DNA from: Pleodorina starrii
Taxonomy: Eukaryota > Chlorophyta > Chlorophyceae > Chlamydomonadales > Volvocaceae
DNA: 64,000 nucleotides
Assembly: GCA_030267565.1 (NCBI GenBank)
Contig: BRXU01000031.1
Coordinates: 806,001 to 870,000 of the forward strand
Direction: 5' to 3'
The position numbers and the translations under genes are program-made. How positions within the stretch are numbered: the stretch's first letter is position 1; each line of letters starts with the position of its first letter. A model generated the notes under the pieces. That model was given only the letters and a program-made list of their open reading frames with translations, was not told the origin of the DNA and did no database searches. Below are positions 48,101-58,719 of this stretch, one piece after another.

Positions 48101-51100
48101 ACCGCGCTCACTCACCGCGCCTCACTGCCCCACGTCCCCAAACTCGCAGCTCCCCGTTGCTCGGCGGCGAGGGCCTGTCCGCGGACGGCGGGCGGCCGGA
48201 GGCCCTGGCTGAGCCTGCGTCTGCTGAAGCTGAGGCTGGAGCGCCGCCCGAGCCCGGGATAGCCGCCTCCGGCAGCGGTGGCGGCGGCGGCAGCGGCGGC
48301 CGCAGCCAGGGCCTGGTGGACGCAGTGTTTGGCGGCATCCTGCGCAGCGACGTCACCTGCTCCGTGTGTGGACACACGTCCACCGCCTACGATCCCTTTC
48401 TGGACATTTCGCTGGACATGGTGAGGGTGGTTTCCTTTCCCTTGCCGTGCCGTACCGTGCCGTGCCCTGCGCCCCTGCCGTGTCGTGCCGTGCCGTGAAG
48501 TGAAGTGCCGTGAAGTGCCGTGCCCTGCCTTGCATTGCCTTGCCTTGCCGTCCTCCGCCTCCTCTCCGGAACGGGACGGGAGGGGAGGGGCTGAATGCAG
48601 AATGATGCCGCTCCCCGCAGGTCGCCATGGGCCCAGCGCCCCTGCAGCTGCCCTTCGCGCCCGCCGGCCGGCCGCCCCGCTCCGAGACCACCCCGCCTGC
48701 CGCCTCGCCGACCCTGACCCTGACGCCGGCACGCAAGCCCGGTGCTGCGGAGGACGAGGAGACAGAGACGGAGGCAGCGTCGCGCGGGGCGGCAACAGTG
48801 GCGGCGGGGCCGTCTGGTTCGACTTGCGGCGGGCCGCCGTCGCTGTCGGCCGTGTCGCCGCCGTCGCCGTCGCGGTCGCTTTCGGGCGCGACGGGCACCG
48901 ATGTGGGGTTTGATGAGCCGGGAGGCGAGGGGGAGGTTGAGGTGGAGGTGGTGGAGGAGGTGCTGCGGGGACGCAGTCAGGCGGTCTGCACCTCGCCGTC
49001 AACTGCCAGTGCCGGCGAGCCCAGCGAAGGGCAGCAGCGCTGCGGGGGAGAGCGGCGACCTGGCGTTGCTGCCGCTGCTGCTGCCGCTGCTGCTGCTGCT
49101 TCTGGTGCTCGCCAGCTGCAAAGCAATGTGAGTGCGAAATGCGGTTGGCTGGCCCGAACGAAAGGTGCAGTACGCATTTGGGCGAAAGCTTGGCTCGGGC
49201 GTCTGACTGGGTGGTTTCGGTTGCCGACGTCGGCTCCACCTCGAGACGGCGGTGCGGAGATTGGGTTGCCATCGCGCCATCGGGGGGTTTGGGTGCGTCC
49301 CTCCACGTTTGCAGCTTTGCACAGATGGCGCGGCGATCCCCGTTGGAGAGGTGGTCCCTCACTCCACGGACGACGGGTAGCGGCTGCTTCCCTGAGCGAG
49401 CGGAAATGGACGACAAAATCCCCTTTCCACTTCCCGCTTCCCGCTTCCCGCAGGGCGCCAGCACCGCTTCCGATGACAGTTGCGGGCCGGGAGGAGACGT
49501 CGCCCCGGGTGAGTTTAAGCGGGGCGATGGGGTGGCTTGGGTTGCGTTGGGGCAGGGGCCGAAGGCTCCGGTTGGAGCGCCAACTGAGTTGGTGCAACAC
49601 GCAACAATCAGCGCCCACCCGTCGTCGTGTCGTCGTCGTTGTCGCGCCGGCGGGCGGGCGGGCGGGGGCCATGTCTCCCATTTTCCTGGAAGAGTCGGGT
49701 GCCAGCACATGCCGCTTGAGCTGGGACCAATTGCGGCTTACCTGACCTGACCTTACCTGACCTGAGTCTCCCAGCCTCCTCGGAGGCGCTGTTAACACCC
49801 GGCCACCCGGTCTGTCCACTGAACGCAGCGGCCGCTGGTGCTGCAGCAGCCGGGCCGCCGCGCCCAGCGCCACCGCGGCGGGGCGGACCGCACCCCGCAG
49901 CGCCGCTACACCCTTGGGGGCCCGCCGCTGGGGCGGCAGCAACTGCTGCTGCTGCCGCGGCCGCTGCGGGCATCCCGGAGGCTGCGGCGGGTGGTGGTGG
50001 TGGAGGACCGGGGCTCACCGCGAGTGACTCGATGGCGGCAGCGGAGAGCGCCGCAGACGGGGGCGGAGGTGCTCAGGTGGGATATGCGGCGTCGCCGGAT
50101 GACTGTATCACCTCGCCACGTGTACCTTCGACGACGACGACGGCGGCGGCGGCGGCGACCTCCTGTCAGCAGCCGCCTTTGGGGCCCCGGGGGCCGCAGG
50201 GGCCGCAGGTGGGGCATATGTTATGGGGCGCGGGTGCGCGGAAGGTTACGGGGGGGCCGGCCGCTCCGCAGAGGGGAGGTTCGTGAAGGCTGCTTGACGG
50301 CGTTACGTAGGGCGTCGTGTTGGTCGAGGTGCGTGGCAGGGGCTTGGGTGGGTCTCGGAGCGCTGGGCTGCGGGTCGGCGGAGTGTACATTTGGGCGCCA
50401 TGAGGGGGAGGCGAGTGTGGGCAGCCGCGTAACGAAATAATGCGGCGGCGGTGGCGGTGGGTTAGCACCCAGCCTGCACACCCTACATCACACACATAGA
50501 GTTTGGCTCGTCCTTTTGCTCGTCCTTCTGTGCCACGTGCAATTCCTGGACACGTGCCCACCCGCCTGCCACACAGGATGGTCCCTCGCCTTCGCCCGGG
50601 GGGCGCGGGGAGCCCGGCAGTCGCGGCCTGACACCTGGGGTGAGTGCCTCGTGTGCGGAGGAGGACGCAACGGAAGGAGACCCGCCGGAGCGCGATGAGG
50701 ACGTGGAGGCGCCGTCGACGCAGCCCTCGCCCTCACCCACGCCGCCGCCGGACGAGCAGCTGCCGCGCGCGCCGTGGGGCGGCCGCCGTGGCGGAGGCGC
50801 GGGCGGGAGGGCGCCGCGCGGTCGAGGTCGGGGCGGAGGCCGGGGGCGAGGTCGGGGAGCTGGGGCCGGGGGCCGCGGTGCGGCGGGTGGCGCGGCGGCG
50901 GCGAAACGGGGCGTCGGCGGCGGCGGCGCTGTGCCTCAAATGGGTCAGCCGGGCGCATCGGCGGCGGAGATGTTGGACGCGGGCCTCACCAGGCGGCCGG
51001 GGACTGCGGAGGCGGAGGCGGTGCGGGTAAGAGACTGGGTTGGCTTAGCGGCTTAGCGGCATGCAGGGCGCCCACAGGTCCCATCGCAGTGGCTGCAAGG

Positions 51101-53125
51101 CCAGTTCTGGCACCAAGCATGCGGGGCCGGAGGGCAAGGAAATGGGCAGGGCAGTCAAGGGCAGGGACAACAAGCATGCGGGGCCGGAGGGCAAGGAAAT
51201 GGGCAGGGCAGTCAAGGGCAGGGACAACAAGCATGCGGGGCCAGAGGAACAAGGGCAAGGCGAGGGCAGGCAAGGGGAGGGCCACCAAGCATGCGGGGCC
51301 AGAGGGACAAGGGCAAGGCGAGGGCAGGCAAGGGGAGGGCCACCAAGCATGCGGGGCCAGAGGGACAAGGGCAAGGCGAGGGCAGGCAAGGGGAGGGCCA
51401 CCAAGCATGCGGGGCCAGAGGGACAAGGGCAAGGCGAGGGCAGGCAAGGGGAGGGCCACCAAGCATGCGGGGCCAGAGGGACAAGGGCAAGGCGAGGGCA
51501 GGTAAGGGGAGGGCCACCACAATCTGCGCTGGCTGGGCGGCCATCCATCGATGTGTTGAACGCGATCGACCGTGTCCTGAACCCGACTATGGAATCTGCC
51601 TAGCCACCAGCAACCAGCCACCTGCACACCCGACCTGCACACCCGCATTGCGTGCAGGCCGGCGGCCCCGGGTCGTCCGGCCATGCCACCCTCCACGGCT
51701 GCCTGCGCCACTTCGTCACTCCGGAGCGCCTTTCCGCCGGCGAGGCCTGGGTGTGCAGCGCCTGCCAGCGCCGCCAGCCCGCCGTCAAGCAGCTGTCCAT
51801 CCGCCGCCTGCCGCCCGTGCTGGCACTGCACGTCAAGCGCTTCGAGCAGCGCCACCACCACCACCACCACCACCAAAACCACCACCGGCAGGACCAAGAG
51901 CAACAGCAAGCCCAGCAGCAGCAGCAGCAGCAGTTGGACCTGGGGGCGGCGGCGGGCGCCCACACCGCGGGCCAGGCGCTCGGGGCAGGCGCCGTGGCGG
52001 CGGCGCCGCCCCAAAGGTCTGGCCGCCACGCGGCTCGGAAACTCCAGGTGCGTCAAACTCCGGGGCCCGGGAGGTGATTTGATTGACGCAGTCGGAATGT
52101 GCAGAAGGGTCGAGAGACGCAGCGTGTTCCGCGCTTCTTCTTGCTGTTCAGCGCCCTTTCAGCATCTGAGGAGGCTAAACTAGAGTATGGGACTCCGTTG
52201 GAAGCGCTAGATGTCCGGGTGGATGAGGAGGAGAGAGAGGGCGCTGTTGGCGCCTTGTGGTTGGGACTTTCGGGCGCAGCGACTTGCGGGCGACTTGATT
52301 TGAGCAGGGTTCGCAAGTCAGTTTGGCGTTCAAGAGGGCAGTTTAGCTTGATGTGACGTGACATGTGTCGTGTTTGGATCAGTTGCCGCGCGGCCCTGAC
52401 ACCGGCCATGTTTTGGCTTTGGTTCTGCCGCCCTTCAGACACAGCTGCAGTTCCCGGTCCACCTGGATCTTGCGCCGTACACGACGCCAGCAATCCTGCG
52501 CGACAGGTAAGGCCTAACGAGGCAATGCGCGCACTCCCCAGGGAAAATATAATCAATTGTTGTCATGCCACACACTGTGAAGACTAGTACTCCTGGCTCT
52601 AGTATTCTAGTATTCCTGACTATAAAGTATTCCTGACTCTGGTATTCCAGGTTTTCTCCGATATTTCTGGTTTTATTCCTCTTCCCCTACGTGTATGGGG
52701 CGGGCAGGTACTGCATGCGAGGCGGCCCGTCAGGGGAAGCCGCAGCTGGCGCGGGCGGCGATGCGCAGTCGCAGCCACCCCCAGGGAACAAGCCCCAGCC
52801 AGCGTCGGCGCGGGCGGGATCACCCCAGGGCGCCGCGGCCACGCACGTCAAGCTCGAGCCCGGCGGCTGCGACGCTGCCGCAGCCGGCAGCCGCGGCCCT
52901 CCTGCCGCCTCCCCCGGTCCGTGCCCCAGCTGTTGCTACCAGCTGTTCGCGGTGATAAGCCACAAGGGCGACCTGACGGGCGGGCACTACGTGGTGTTTG
53001 TGCGGCCGGGCGGGAGCGCCGGGTGCGGCTGGTACCAGTGCGACGATGCCTGGGTGACGGCGGTGAGCGAGGAGGACGTGACCGCGTGCCAGGCCTACAT
53101 GCTGTTCTACCGGGCGGAGCTGTGA
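45117..53125 (+). CDS. UBP22: Ubiquitin-specific protease, USP22/Ubp8 type (SAGA deubiquitinase)
   Basis: Exons 45117-45243, 45393-45487, 45944-46144, 46302-46445 (AAG acceptor, weak), 46678-46784, 47061-47157, 47446-47711, 48150-48420, 48621-49127, 49454-49508, 49829-50076, 50577-51026, 51658-52047, 52439-52506 and 52708-53125 are phase-consistent; the start exon was not found. The N-terminus shows a ZnF-UBP end (LIDVVRSELYCCSCADYVY). The catalytic Cys box is NNLGNTCFMNSVLQ (Cys codon 46422-46424); GYRQQDAHEFYLSAL and VFGGILRSDVTCSVCGHTS, then WVCSACQRRQPAVKQLSIRR and LHVKRFE, match USP22 with its Cys pairs; the His box is ISHKGDLTGGHYVVFV (His 52984-52986), followed by CDDAWV. USP22/Ubp8 removes ubiquitin from histone H2B in SAGA. 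About 420 disordered residues (48621-51026; Ala/Gly/Pro, then Arg-Gly) are inserted between the two catalytic halves, and a His7 and Gln tract follows the KRFE strand. Confidence 0.93.
45675..45919. repeat. Hexanucleotide minisatellite (CCCCTG), about 40 copies
   Basis: About 40 near-perfect CCCCTG units with one variant (CCCTGT) near the right end, immediately upstream of the acceptor at 45943 in the USP gene. All frames on both strands are open through it (Pro-Ala, Pro-Leu or Pro-Cys on plus; Arg-Gly, Gly-Ala or Gln-Gly on minus). I place it in the intron because the acceptor TGACGCAG follows it and phases join across, but it could be read as coding if that acceptor is skipped. Confidence 0.95.
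48046..48110. repeat. 18-bp tandem repeat in USP gene intron
   Basis: Four imperfect copies of CTCACCGCCTCTCCTA in the pyrimidine-rich intron before the acceptor at 48149. Confidence 0.6.
51115..51519. repeat. 57/58-bp minisatellite, 7 units of two types, in USP gene intron
   Basis: Two 57-bp units starting at 51115 and 51172 contain GGCAAGGAAATGGGCAGGGC. Five 58-bp units starting at 51229, 51287, 51345, 51403 and 51461 contain GGGACAAGGGCAAGGCGAGG (the first with GGAACAAGG). All share AAGCATGCGGGGCC. The intron runs from 51027 to 51657. Long open frames in this region on both strands are by-products of the repeat. Confidence 0.95.
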
Positions 53126-54312
53126 ACGGCGGCGGTGGCCCCGGCGGCGGTCCGTTCGCTAACGCCGTCTCCTTCTCCGCTGCGGATTTCTCTTTATACC
53201 CCGGGAGGGAGGGGACGAGGCTCACCCCGGCTTGTTGTAGCCTAAACAGGATGTGCAGTCTTCGCTTGAGTGCAGCGTTGCAATTGCCGGATGCCTGTCG
53301 TTGTATGTACGGTAACTTGGGTGGCGCATGTGCAGCCGACGGGTGTACGGCAAAGCAGTACATGACAGCATTGCTGGGAGCTGCTGCTGCTGCGGAGCCG
53401 CAAGAGCTCATGACTGCTCATGTGGACTGATGTGCCCAGAAGGAGCTCGTCGGGTACCGGTTATCATGGCTGCTTGGCAAGCGTAATAGTTGTGCAGATG
53501 GGAGGTGGGTTAGCGAGGAGGAGGAGGAGCTTTGGGTACCGGTAGTTCGACCCGCCGCCACTGTACCACTGTGCCACTGTTGAAGGATTCTTACAAGATG
53601 CCCCCCCAGTTGACTATGAAGGGCTACAGTGGTGGTGTGCGGCACATGGCGCCGCGGTCCCAACGTAACAAAGGCCGCCTGGACATCCTTTTTACGTTGG
53701 GACCGCGGCGCCATGTGCCGCACATCCTTTTCATCATCGCACCGTTCGGGTACCGCGCATCGCTCATAAGATGTACAACGCGCCCGATCGCGATTGATTG
53801 GCACAAAAGCGCGTTCCGCAGTTCTCCGCGACTACCTGCCAACACGCGCTGTAAATCAGCCTTCAGCAACTCTCCCCTGCGGCGCCCAACATGACTCCTA
53901 GCAGTGTACCAGATTGTTGGTTGGCCTGTGGTTAGTCCGGTAGGGTGCATGCTGAAATACGGTAGCTCCTAGAGACCTGCCATCGCGGATGGCCTCGAAC
54001 CCGACCCCCCCCCCGGCTTCGAGCTTCATGTAGTACGACTTGTACAAAAGGTACTGCATACGAGCGTCCCCGAAGCAGACCCATTTCACGTGATTAAAGA
54101 GCAACTGCACTGCTGCTGCTGTTTCATTTCATTTCATTTCGAGCGGGCATGCCGCATAAATTCACTCGAATCGCCTCATGCACCCCTCCAAGCCGACCCC
54201 GAAATGCCGCCTCCCCACGACAGAGGACAGAGGACAAGGCCACCACTCTCACCGAGGCAACGTCGATACCTCCGCACCGCACCGCCACCATCTGATGCCG
54301 CCACGCAAGCCC
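53126..54312. other. Convergent 3' region of the USP and aminotransferase genes
   Basis: The first TGTAA downstream of the USP stop lies at 53850-53854. The first TGTAA on the minus strand downstream of the aminotransferase stop is TTACA at 53591-53595. If both are used, each 3' UTR is about 720 nt and the two mRNAs overlap tail to tail over about 53.6-53.9 kb, which includes the inverted repeat at 53636-53724. No coding frame is apparent. Confidence 0.5.
53636..53724. repeat. Perfect 33-bp inverted repeat (hairpin), 23-bp loop
   Basis: Arm 53636-53668 is the exact reverse complement of 53692-53724; the loop is 53669-53691. The arms are GC-rich and themselves contain GGCGCC and CCGCGG. The second arm is bracketed by a 10-bp direct repeat, ACATCCTTTT, at 53683-53692 and 53722-53731. 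It could be a small-RNA precursor, a 3' end element, a MITE relic or a template-switch scar. Confidence 0.95.
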
Positions 54313-57300
54313 TCATCCCTGCACCTCCCTCGCGCGCGCCTTGCGAATGACACCAGCCAGCCGCGCGATGCCCTCCGCGAACACTTCGGGCGGGCAGCCC
54401 GCGAAGGACAGGCGCAGGCACGGACTGGCGGGCGCCGCGCCGCGCTGCTGCGCGCCGTCATCGGCCGGATGCTCCGTGTTGTCGGGGCCCAGCGTCGCCT
54501 GCCAACGGGGTACGACGGTTTATGAGTACAAGTGCCAAGACCGGGTACCGGTTTAGCCCATGGCGGTTCGCCCAAACGGCCTACGGACCCTCTAATGGGC
54601 ACACCCATCACCCCAGCATACTCGTGTGCGCTCGTGGAAATCCCGGACCCGGGGGGTTCGAGAGGTCGACTCGGGCTTCCTAGTCACACGGGCCCTTGGG
54701 GGGCGGCTGTGTATTGCAGTGAGGATCCAATCACCCACGGTATCGTGCCATCCCTGGCGCGTTTCGTCGTACCTCACCCGTCGTACCTGCAACCCCCGCG
54801 TGGCGAACATGCTCCCAGGCACCACCACCACCTTTGCAGCCACCAGCTCGTCCAAAATGGAGCCCGCGTCCAGACCGCCTGCGGAAACAAAAATAGAGGA
54901 AATGTGGGAAATTTGGGAAAATCGAACGAGTGTATGTGTGTCATTCGCCTTGGATGGTGCTCTTTTTCGTGGACAATACTCTGCAGACAAACAGTCTGAA
55001 ACAGTCGCGCCCCCCCCCTACCTGTGAGCTGGAGCCACATGAACATGCCCGCCCGGGGCGGCTGCCACTCCGCCAAGCCCTGCAGGTGCGCGCATGCGGC
55101 CTGGTGCGCCGCGGACGCCCGAGACGCGTACAGCGCCTGTGGGCACCATCGCGGGACACAACAGCGGCTTCGAGAGCGGTTGTGCCTCAACTGCTGCGCA
55201 ACAGCCATCGCACGCGACCAGGACCGACCACGACCACGACCTGGCCGACAACCTGCCCCGACCTGCGCAGACCGCGCACCAGCCTGAACCCGACCAAGGT
55301 GTCCGCGGATGCCCACGGATGGCCAAACCTTGAGGGGAGGGACGCACCTGCAGCTTCTGGACGTGTGCCTTGAAACCCTCCGGCCCCCACTGCTGCAGCA
55401 GCCGCGTCACTAGCACCTGCGTGTGTCGAATAGTCAGGGTTCAGTTTCGACCTCTCCACGCCTTCGCTTCGGCGGTATCTTTCTTGTTACCCACCCACCC
55501 AGCCAGCCCCCCAGCCCCCCTACCTGCGTAACGCTGCACGGCCCCACAGTGCTCGCCTGCACCCAGTTGGCCAGCTTCCCCAGCAGCGGCTGAGGGGCCG
55601 TGATCCAGCCCAGTCGATACCCGGGTCCCTGCGCGCGTGTGAGCACCGGGGGTGGGGGTAGGGGTAGGGGTAGGGTTGCAGGAGGAGGGCAGAAGGGGGG
55701 GCAGAGGGAGGTAAGACGCAGATCTGGGGGTGACGGGTGGTATGTGTTTCGGCAGGGAAGGGCAGCGGGTGCCACCGGTCTCCCGTTGCGACCTGCGAGG
55801 CGCAGCCCAGCCCCACCCACTCACCCAGCCCAGCCCAGCCCAGCCCAGCTACCCACCAACCCACCCAGCCCAGCCTAACCCAGCCCAGCCCAGCCCAGCT
55901 ACCCACCAACCCACCCAGCCCAGCCTAACCCAGCCCAGCCCAGCCCAGCTACCCACCCACCCACCCACCAGCATCTTTGAAAAGGTGTCCACCCGGATAA
56001 CCCGACCGCTGCTGTCCAGGCTCAATATGGAGGGCGGCAGACCCGCCAGCCCCGGCTGCCGCTCCGCCGGCTGGCTCCCGGCCGGGTAGTGCAGCCAGTA
56101 GTAGGCGTCGTCCTCCAGAACCAGCAGATCGTGAGCCTCAGCCAACTGCAAGGAGAGGGAGAGGGAGAAGGAGCGGGAGAGGGAGTTGTAGTGGTCGCGG
56201 TTGTGGCTATTACAACGGGCGGGCACCAACAGCAGACCGGTGGCCCCGGGTGACCACATCCCGCTGCTGCTGCTGCTGCTGCTCTCTCCGGTGCGCAACC
56301 CCCCCCCCATGTCACTGGTCACTGCTGTGGGGTCCCGGGTATCTGGGTATCTCCCACCCGGGACTCCGCCTTCTTGCTTCGCGTACCGTACTGGCACTCA
56401 GGCGCAGTCAGCCGTGCCTTGCGCTCCTCTCCGCGCCGCCTCCGTCTGCAACACGATCTCGCGCCCTGCGCCTCCCTCCCCTCCTCTCCTCTCTCTGCCC
56501 ATCCCACCCTCCCTCGATCTTCCCCTCGCAACCAACCTGCAAGATGCGTCGCTTGCGCCGCTCGCTCATGACTGCTCCCGTGGGGTTGTGGCCGGTGGGG
56601 ATGGTGTACAGCAGCCGCGGGCGCCGGCACCACCCGCGCCCCTCCGCCTCCGCCGTCTCCGCGAGGTCAGCCGCCTGCCTCAGCTGTCGGTCGAGGTCGT
56701 CCGGGTCCAGCCCCTCCTCATCGCCACGCACGGGCAGCAGCCGCAGGCCCCGGGGCAGGAACACGCACTCCAGCGCGTGCGTGTACGTGTACTCATCCTG
56801 CGCCCATTAGCGGAGAGGCCAGGGTTTAGGGTTTTAGGGTTTTAAGAGGGGCCAGGGGCCAGGGGACGGGGGCCAGGGGCCAGGGGACTGGGCAGAGCGC
56901 GTGGGCGGGCAGGGGACAGGGCGACCATTTGCAATACCGTAACGCTGGGACACATCCGGCGGGCGAGAATGACAGCTGCGCGCACTGTCGCTTGATTGGA
57001 GCTTTGGCAGCGACCTGAAGATTCCGCAGGGCCCCAAACCGTGTCATGGCGGACCTTTGCGGCTTCCCACCTAGCTTCCCACCTAGCTCCGTGCCGCTCC
57101 TCTCCGTATTGGAATTGCAGCCCCACAATACGGTGCCACAAAGGCTCAGACCTCGTGACATCGTGCCATCATCCAAACCGGCGCCGTGTGCGTCTTCCAA
57201 GTCTGAATCAGCAGCGGCAGCAGATGCAGCCTCGCCGCCACTCCCTCCCTGTGCCCTCTGTGCCCTCCCTGTACCCTTCCCTCTGCGGCCCACCACCCGC

Positions 57301-58719
57301 TCACGTCCCGTCCTCCACCCGCTCACCACCACGAGGGTATCTCCCGGGTCGGTCAGGCAGCTGATGATTGCAAAGATGGCGTGAATGGCGCCGCTGGTGA
57401 GGACTAGGTCGCGACACGGGCGCCCATCCGCACCCGCATTCGCACCCGCATCCACAGCCGCCTGGGCAGCATCCGCAGCCGCCGCCGCAGGTGCGGTCGC
57501 AGCAGCAGCAGCAGCCGGCACATCGACCGGCCCGGCCGGCGCGGCCGCCGCAGTCCCGTTGCCGTCTGCGGCTGGACCGCTGGCGGCTGCCTCCGGTTCG
57601 GTCGGCTTTGCTTGGGGCTGCTGCTTCAGCCTCTGCTGCTGCTGCTGCTGCTGCTCGGGCTGCTGCGGCGGGTGCTGCGGCTGCTGCTGCATGTGTGCGA
57701 TGTGGACGTGGTGCAGCGCCACGGTTAGGTTTCGGAGCCAGTCCAGCAGGGGGTCGTAGCCCTGCGGGTTGAAGTTGTACTGCTGCGCCAGGTACGACTG
57801 CGGGCGTGGAGGCGGTACAGGACACACAACTCAACACAATTGATATACCGTACACGATACGGCAGGAGCGACGCGCGCAGGCTTTTTTGCTGCAGCGCAC
57901 GATGTCGTACTGTACTGCACAGCGTGTTACGTGTCTTATTCACCACCAGGGTAAGAACATTACACAGGGCGTCATGTCGTACTGCACGACGAATCGATTC
58001 TGGGATTTTGGAGTTGTGAGGCACGCGCTCCCTCCGAGGTGGGCGGTGCAAAAGGCGGGGCAGGGCTGACCGGCGGTTTGAAGCCCTCACACGCGAGAGG
58101 CACGACCCGCCACCCCCGCCATCCCCTGCACCTCCCGCACCTGGCGCCCGTCTGCACCCCGCGCCTGGCGGCCCTCACCCCGCACCTGGCGCCCCTCGGC
58201 CCCCAGCACCACCTCCTGCCCGTCACCGGTGGAGGCCGTCAGCTGAGTCAGCGGGAAGGCCTCCGCGGGGGGCAGCCCCGCCGCCAGGCTGATGACACCC
58301 TCCACGCCCGCGAACCGGTGCACCAGGCCTGGGGAAGGGGAGGGTGTTGGGGTGTTTAGGGTTTTAGGGTTTCGGAGTGACGTGTGCGCGACCGGTCGGA
58401 TTCGTGAGAGCAGGGCCGGAGGGCGCAATGGCGAATGTGAAGCAAACAAGCAATACAGCCCCGGGACCAACCCCATGGACATCTGGTCCGACCCAGGCAC
58501 TCACGACCAGCGGCCTGGCTGCATTAGAATATCAACCGAGAGCATTCTGCCCGGCCCTTGTGTTGTCAGGAGCTCCTTTCGCAAGTTGGCCGCCCCGTCG
58601 GGTGGGTCGTGGGCAGGGTACCCCAGGGCGCCCCAGGTCCCGGCGCGTCGCCACCCACCGGCAAGAGAGGCGTTTGTGAAGCGCTTCGCCTCGGCGCTCA
58701 GAAAGCGTTCGTAATCCAT
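54313..58719 (-). CDS. PLP-dependent aminotransferase, AADAT/ARO8 type
   Basis: Exons 58719-58659, 58328-58141 (or ending at 58186), 57797-57327, 56797-56537, 56145-55969, 55628-55524, 55416-55348, 55136-55022, 54878-54787 and 54498-54313 join in phase from ATG to TGA, about 575 residues. The start reads MDYERFLSAEAKRF, then VISLAAGLPPAEAFPL and NFNPQGYDPLLDWLR, as in fold-type I aminoadipate/kynurenine/aromatic aminotransferases. Further motifs are LVLTSGAIHAIFAIISC, DEYTYTHAL, YTIPTGHNPTG, LVLEDDAYYWLHY (Asp for the pyridine nitrogen), DTFSKMLGPGYRLGWI with the Schiff-base Lys codon at 55977-55975, and CLRLSFAG with the carboxylate-binding Arg. It transfers amino groups between 2-aminoadipate, kynurenine or aromatic amino acids and 2-oxoglutarate; the exact substrate cannot be read. 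A Gln/Ala/Pro-rich insert (about 57410-57690) lies in the N-terminal part. Confidence 0.93.
55825..55960. repeat. About 49-bp tandem repeat in aminotransferase intron
   Basis: Two and a half near-identical copies of a unit containing CCCAGCTACCCACCAACCC and CAGCCCAGCCTAA, in the intron between exons 56145-55969 and 55628-55524. Confidence 0.8.
56821..56844. repeat. Telomere-like block (TTTTAGGG) in aminotransferase intron
   Basis: AGGGTTTAGGGTTTTAGGG and one more TTTTA, about 20 bp upstream (minus strand) of the acceptor of exon 56797-56537. Confidence 0.8.
58354..58372. repeat. Telomere-like block (TTTTAGGG) in aminotransferase intron
   Basis: GTTTAGGGTTTTAGGG, about 25 bp upstream (minus strand) of the acceptor of exon 58328. 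Confidence 0.75.

Noticed and set aside
50986..52056. 356-codon minus-strand frame
   Set aside because: Shadow of the 57/58-bp minisatellite and of the USP exon at 51658-52047.
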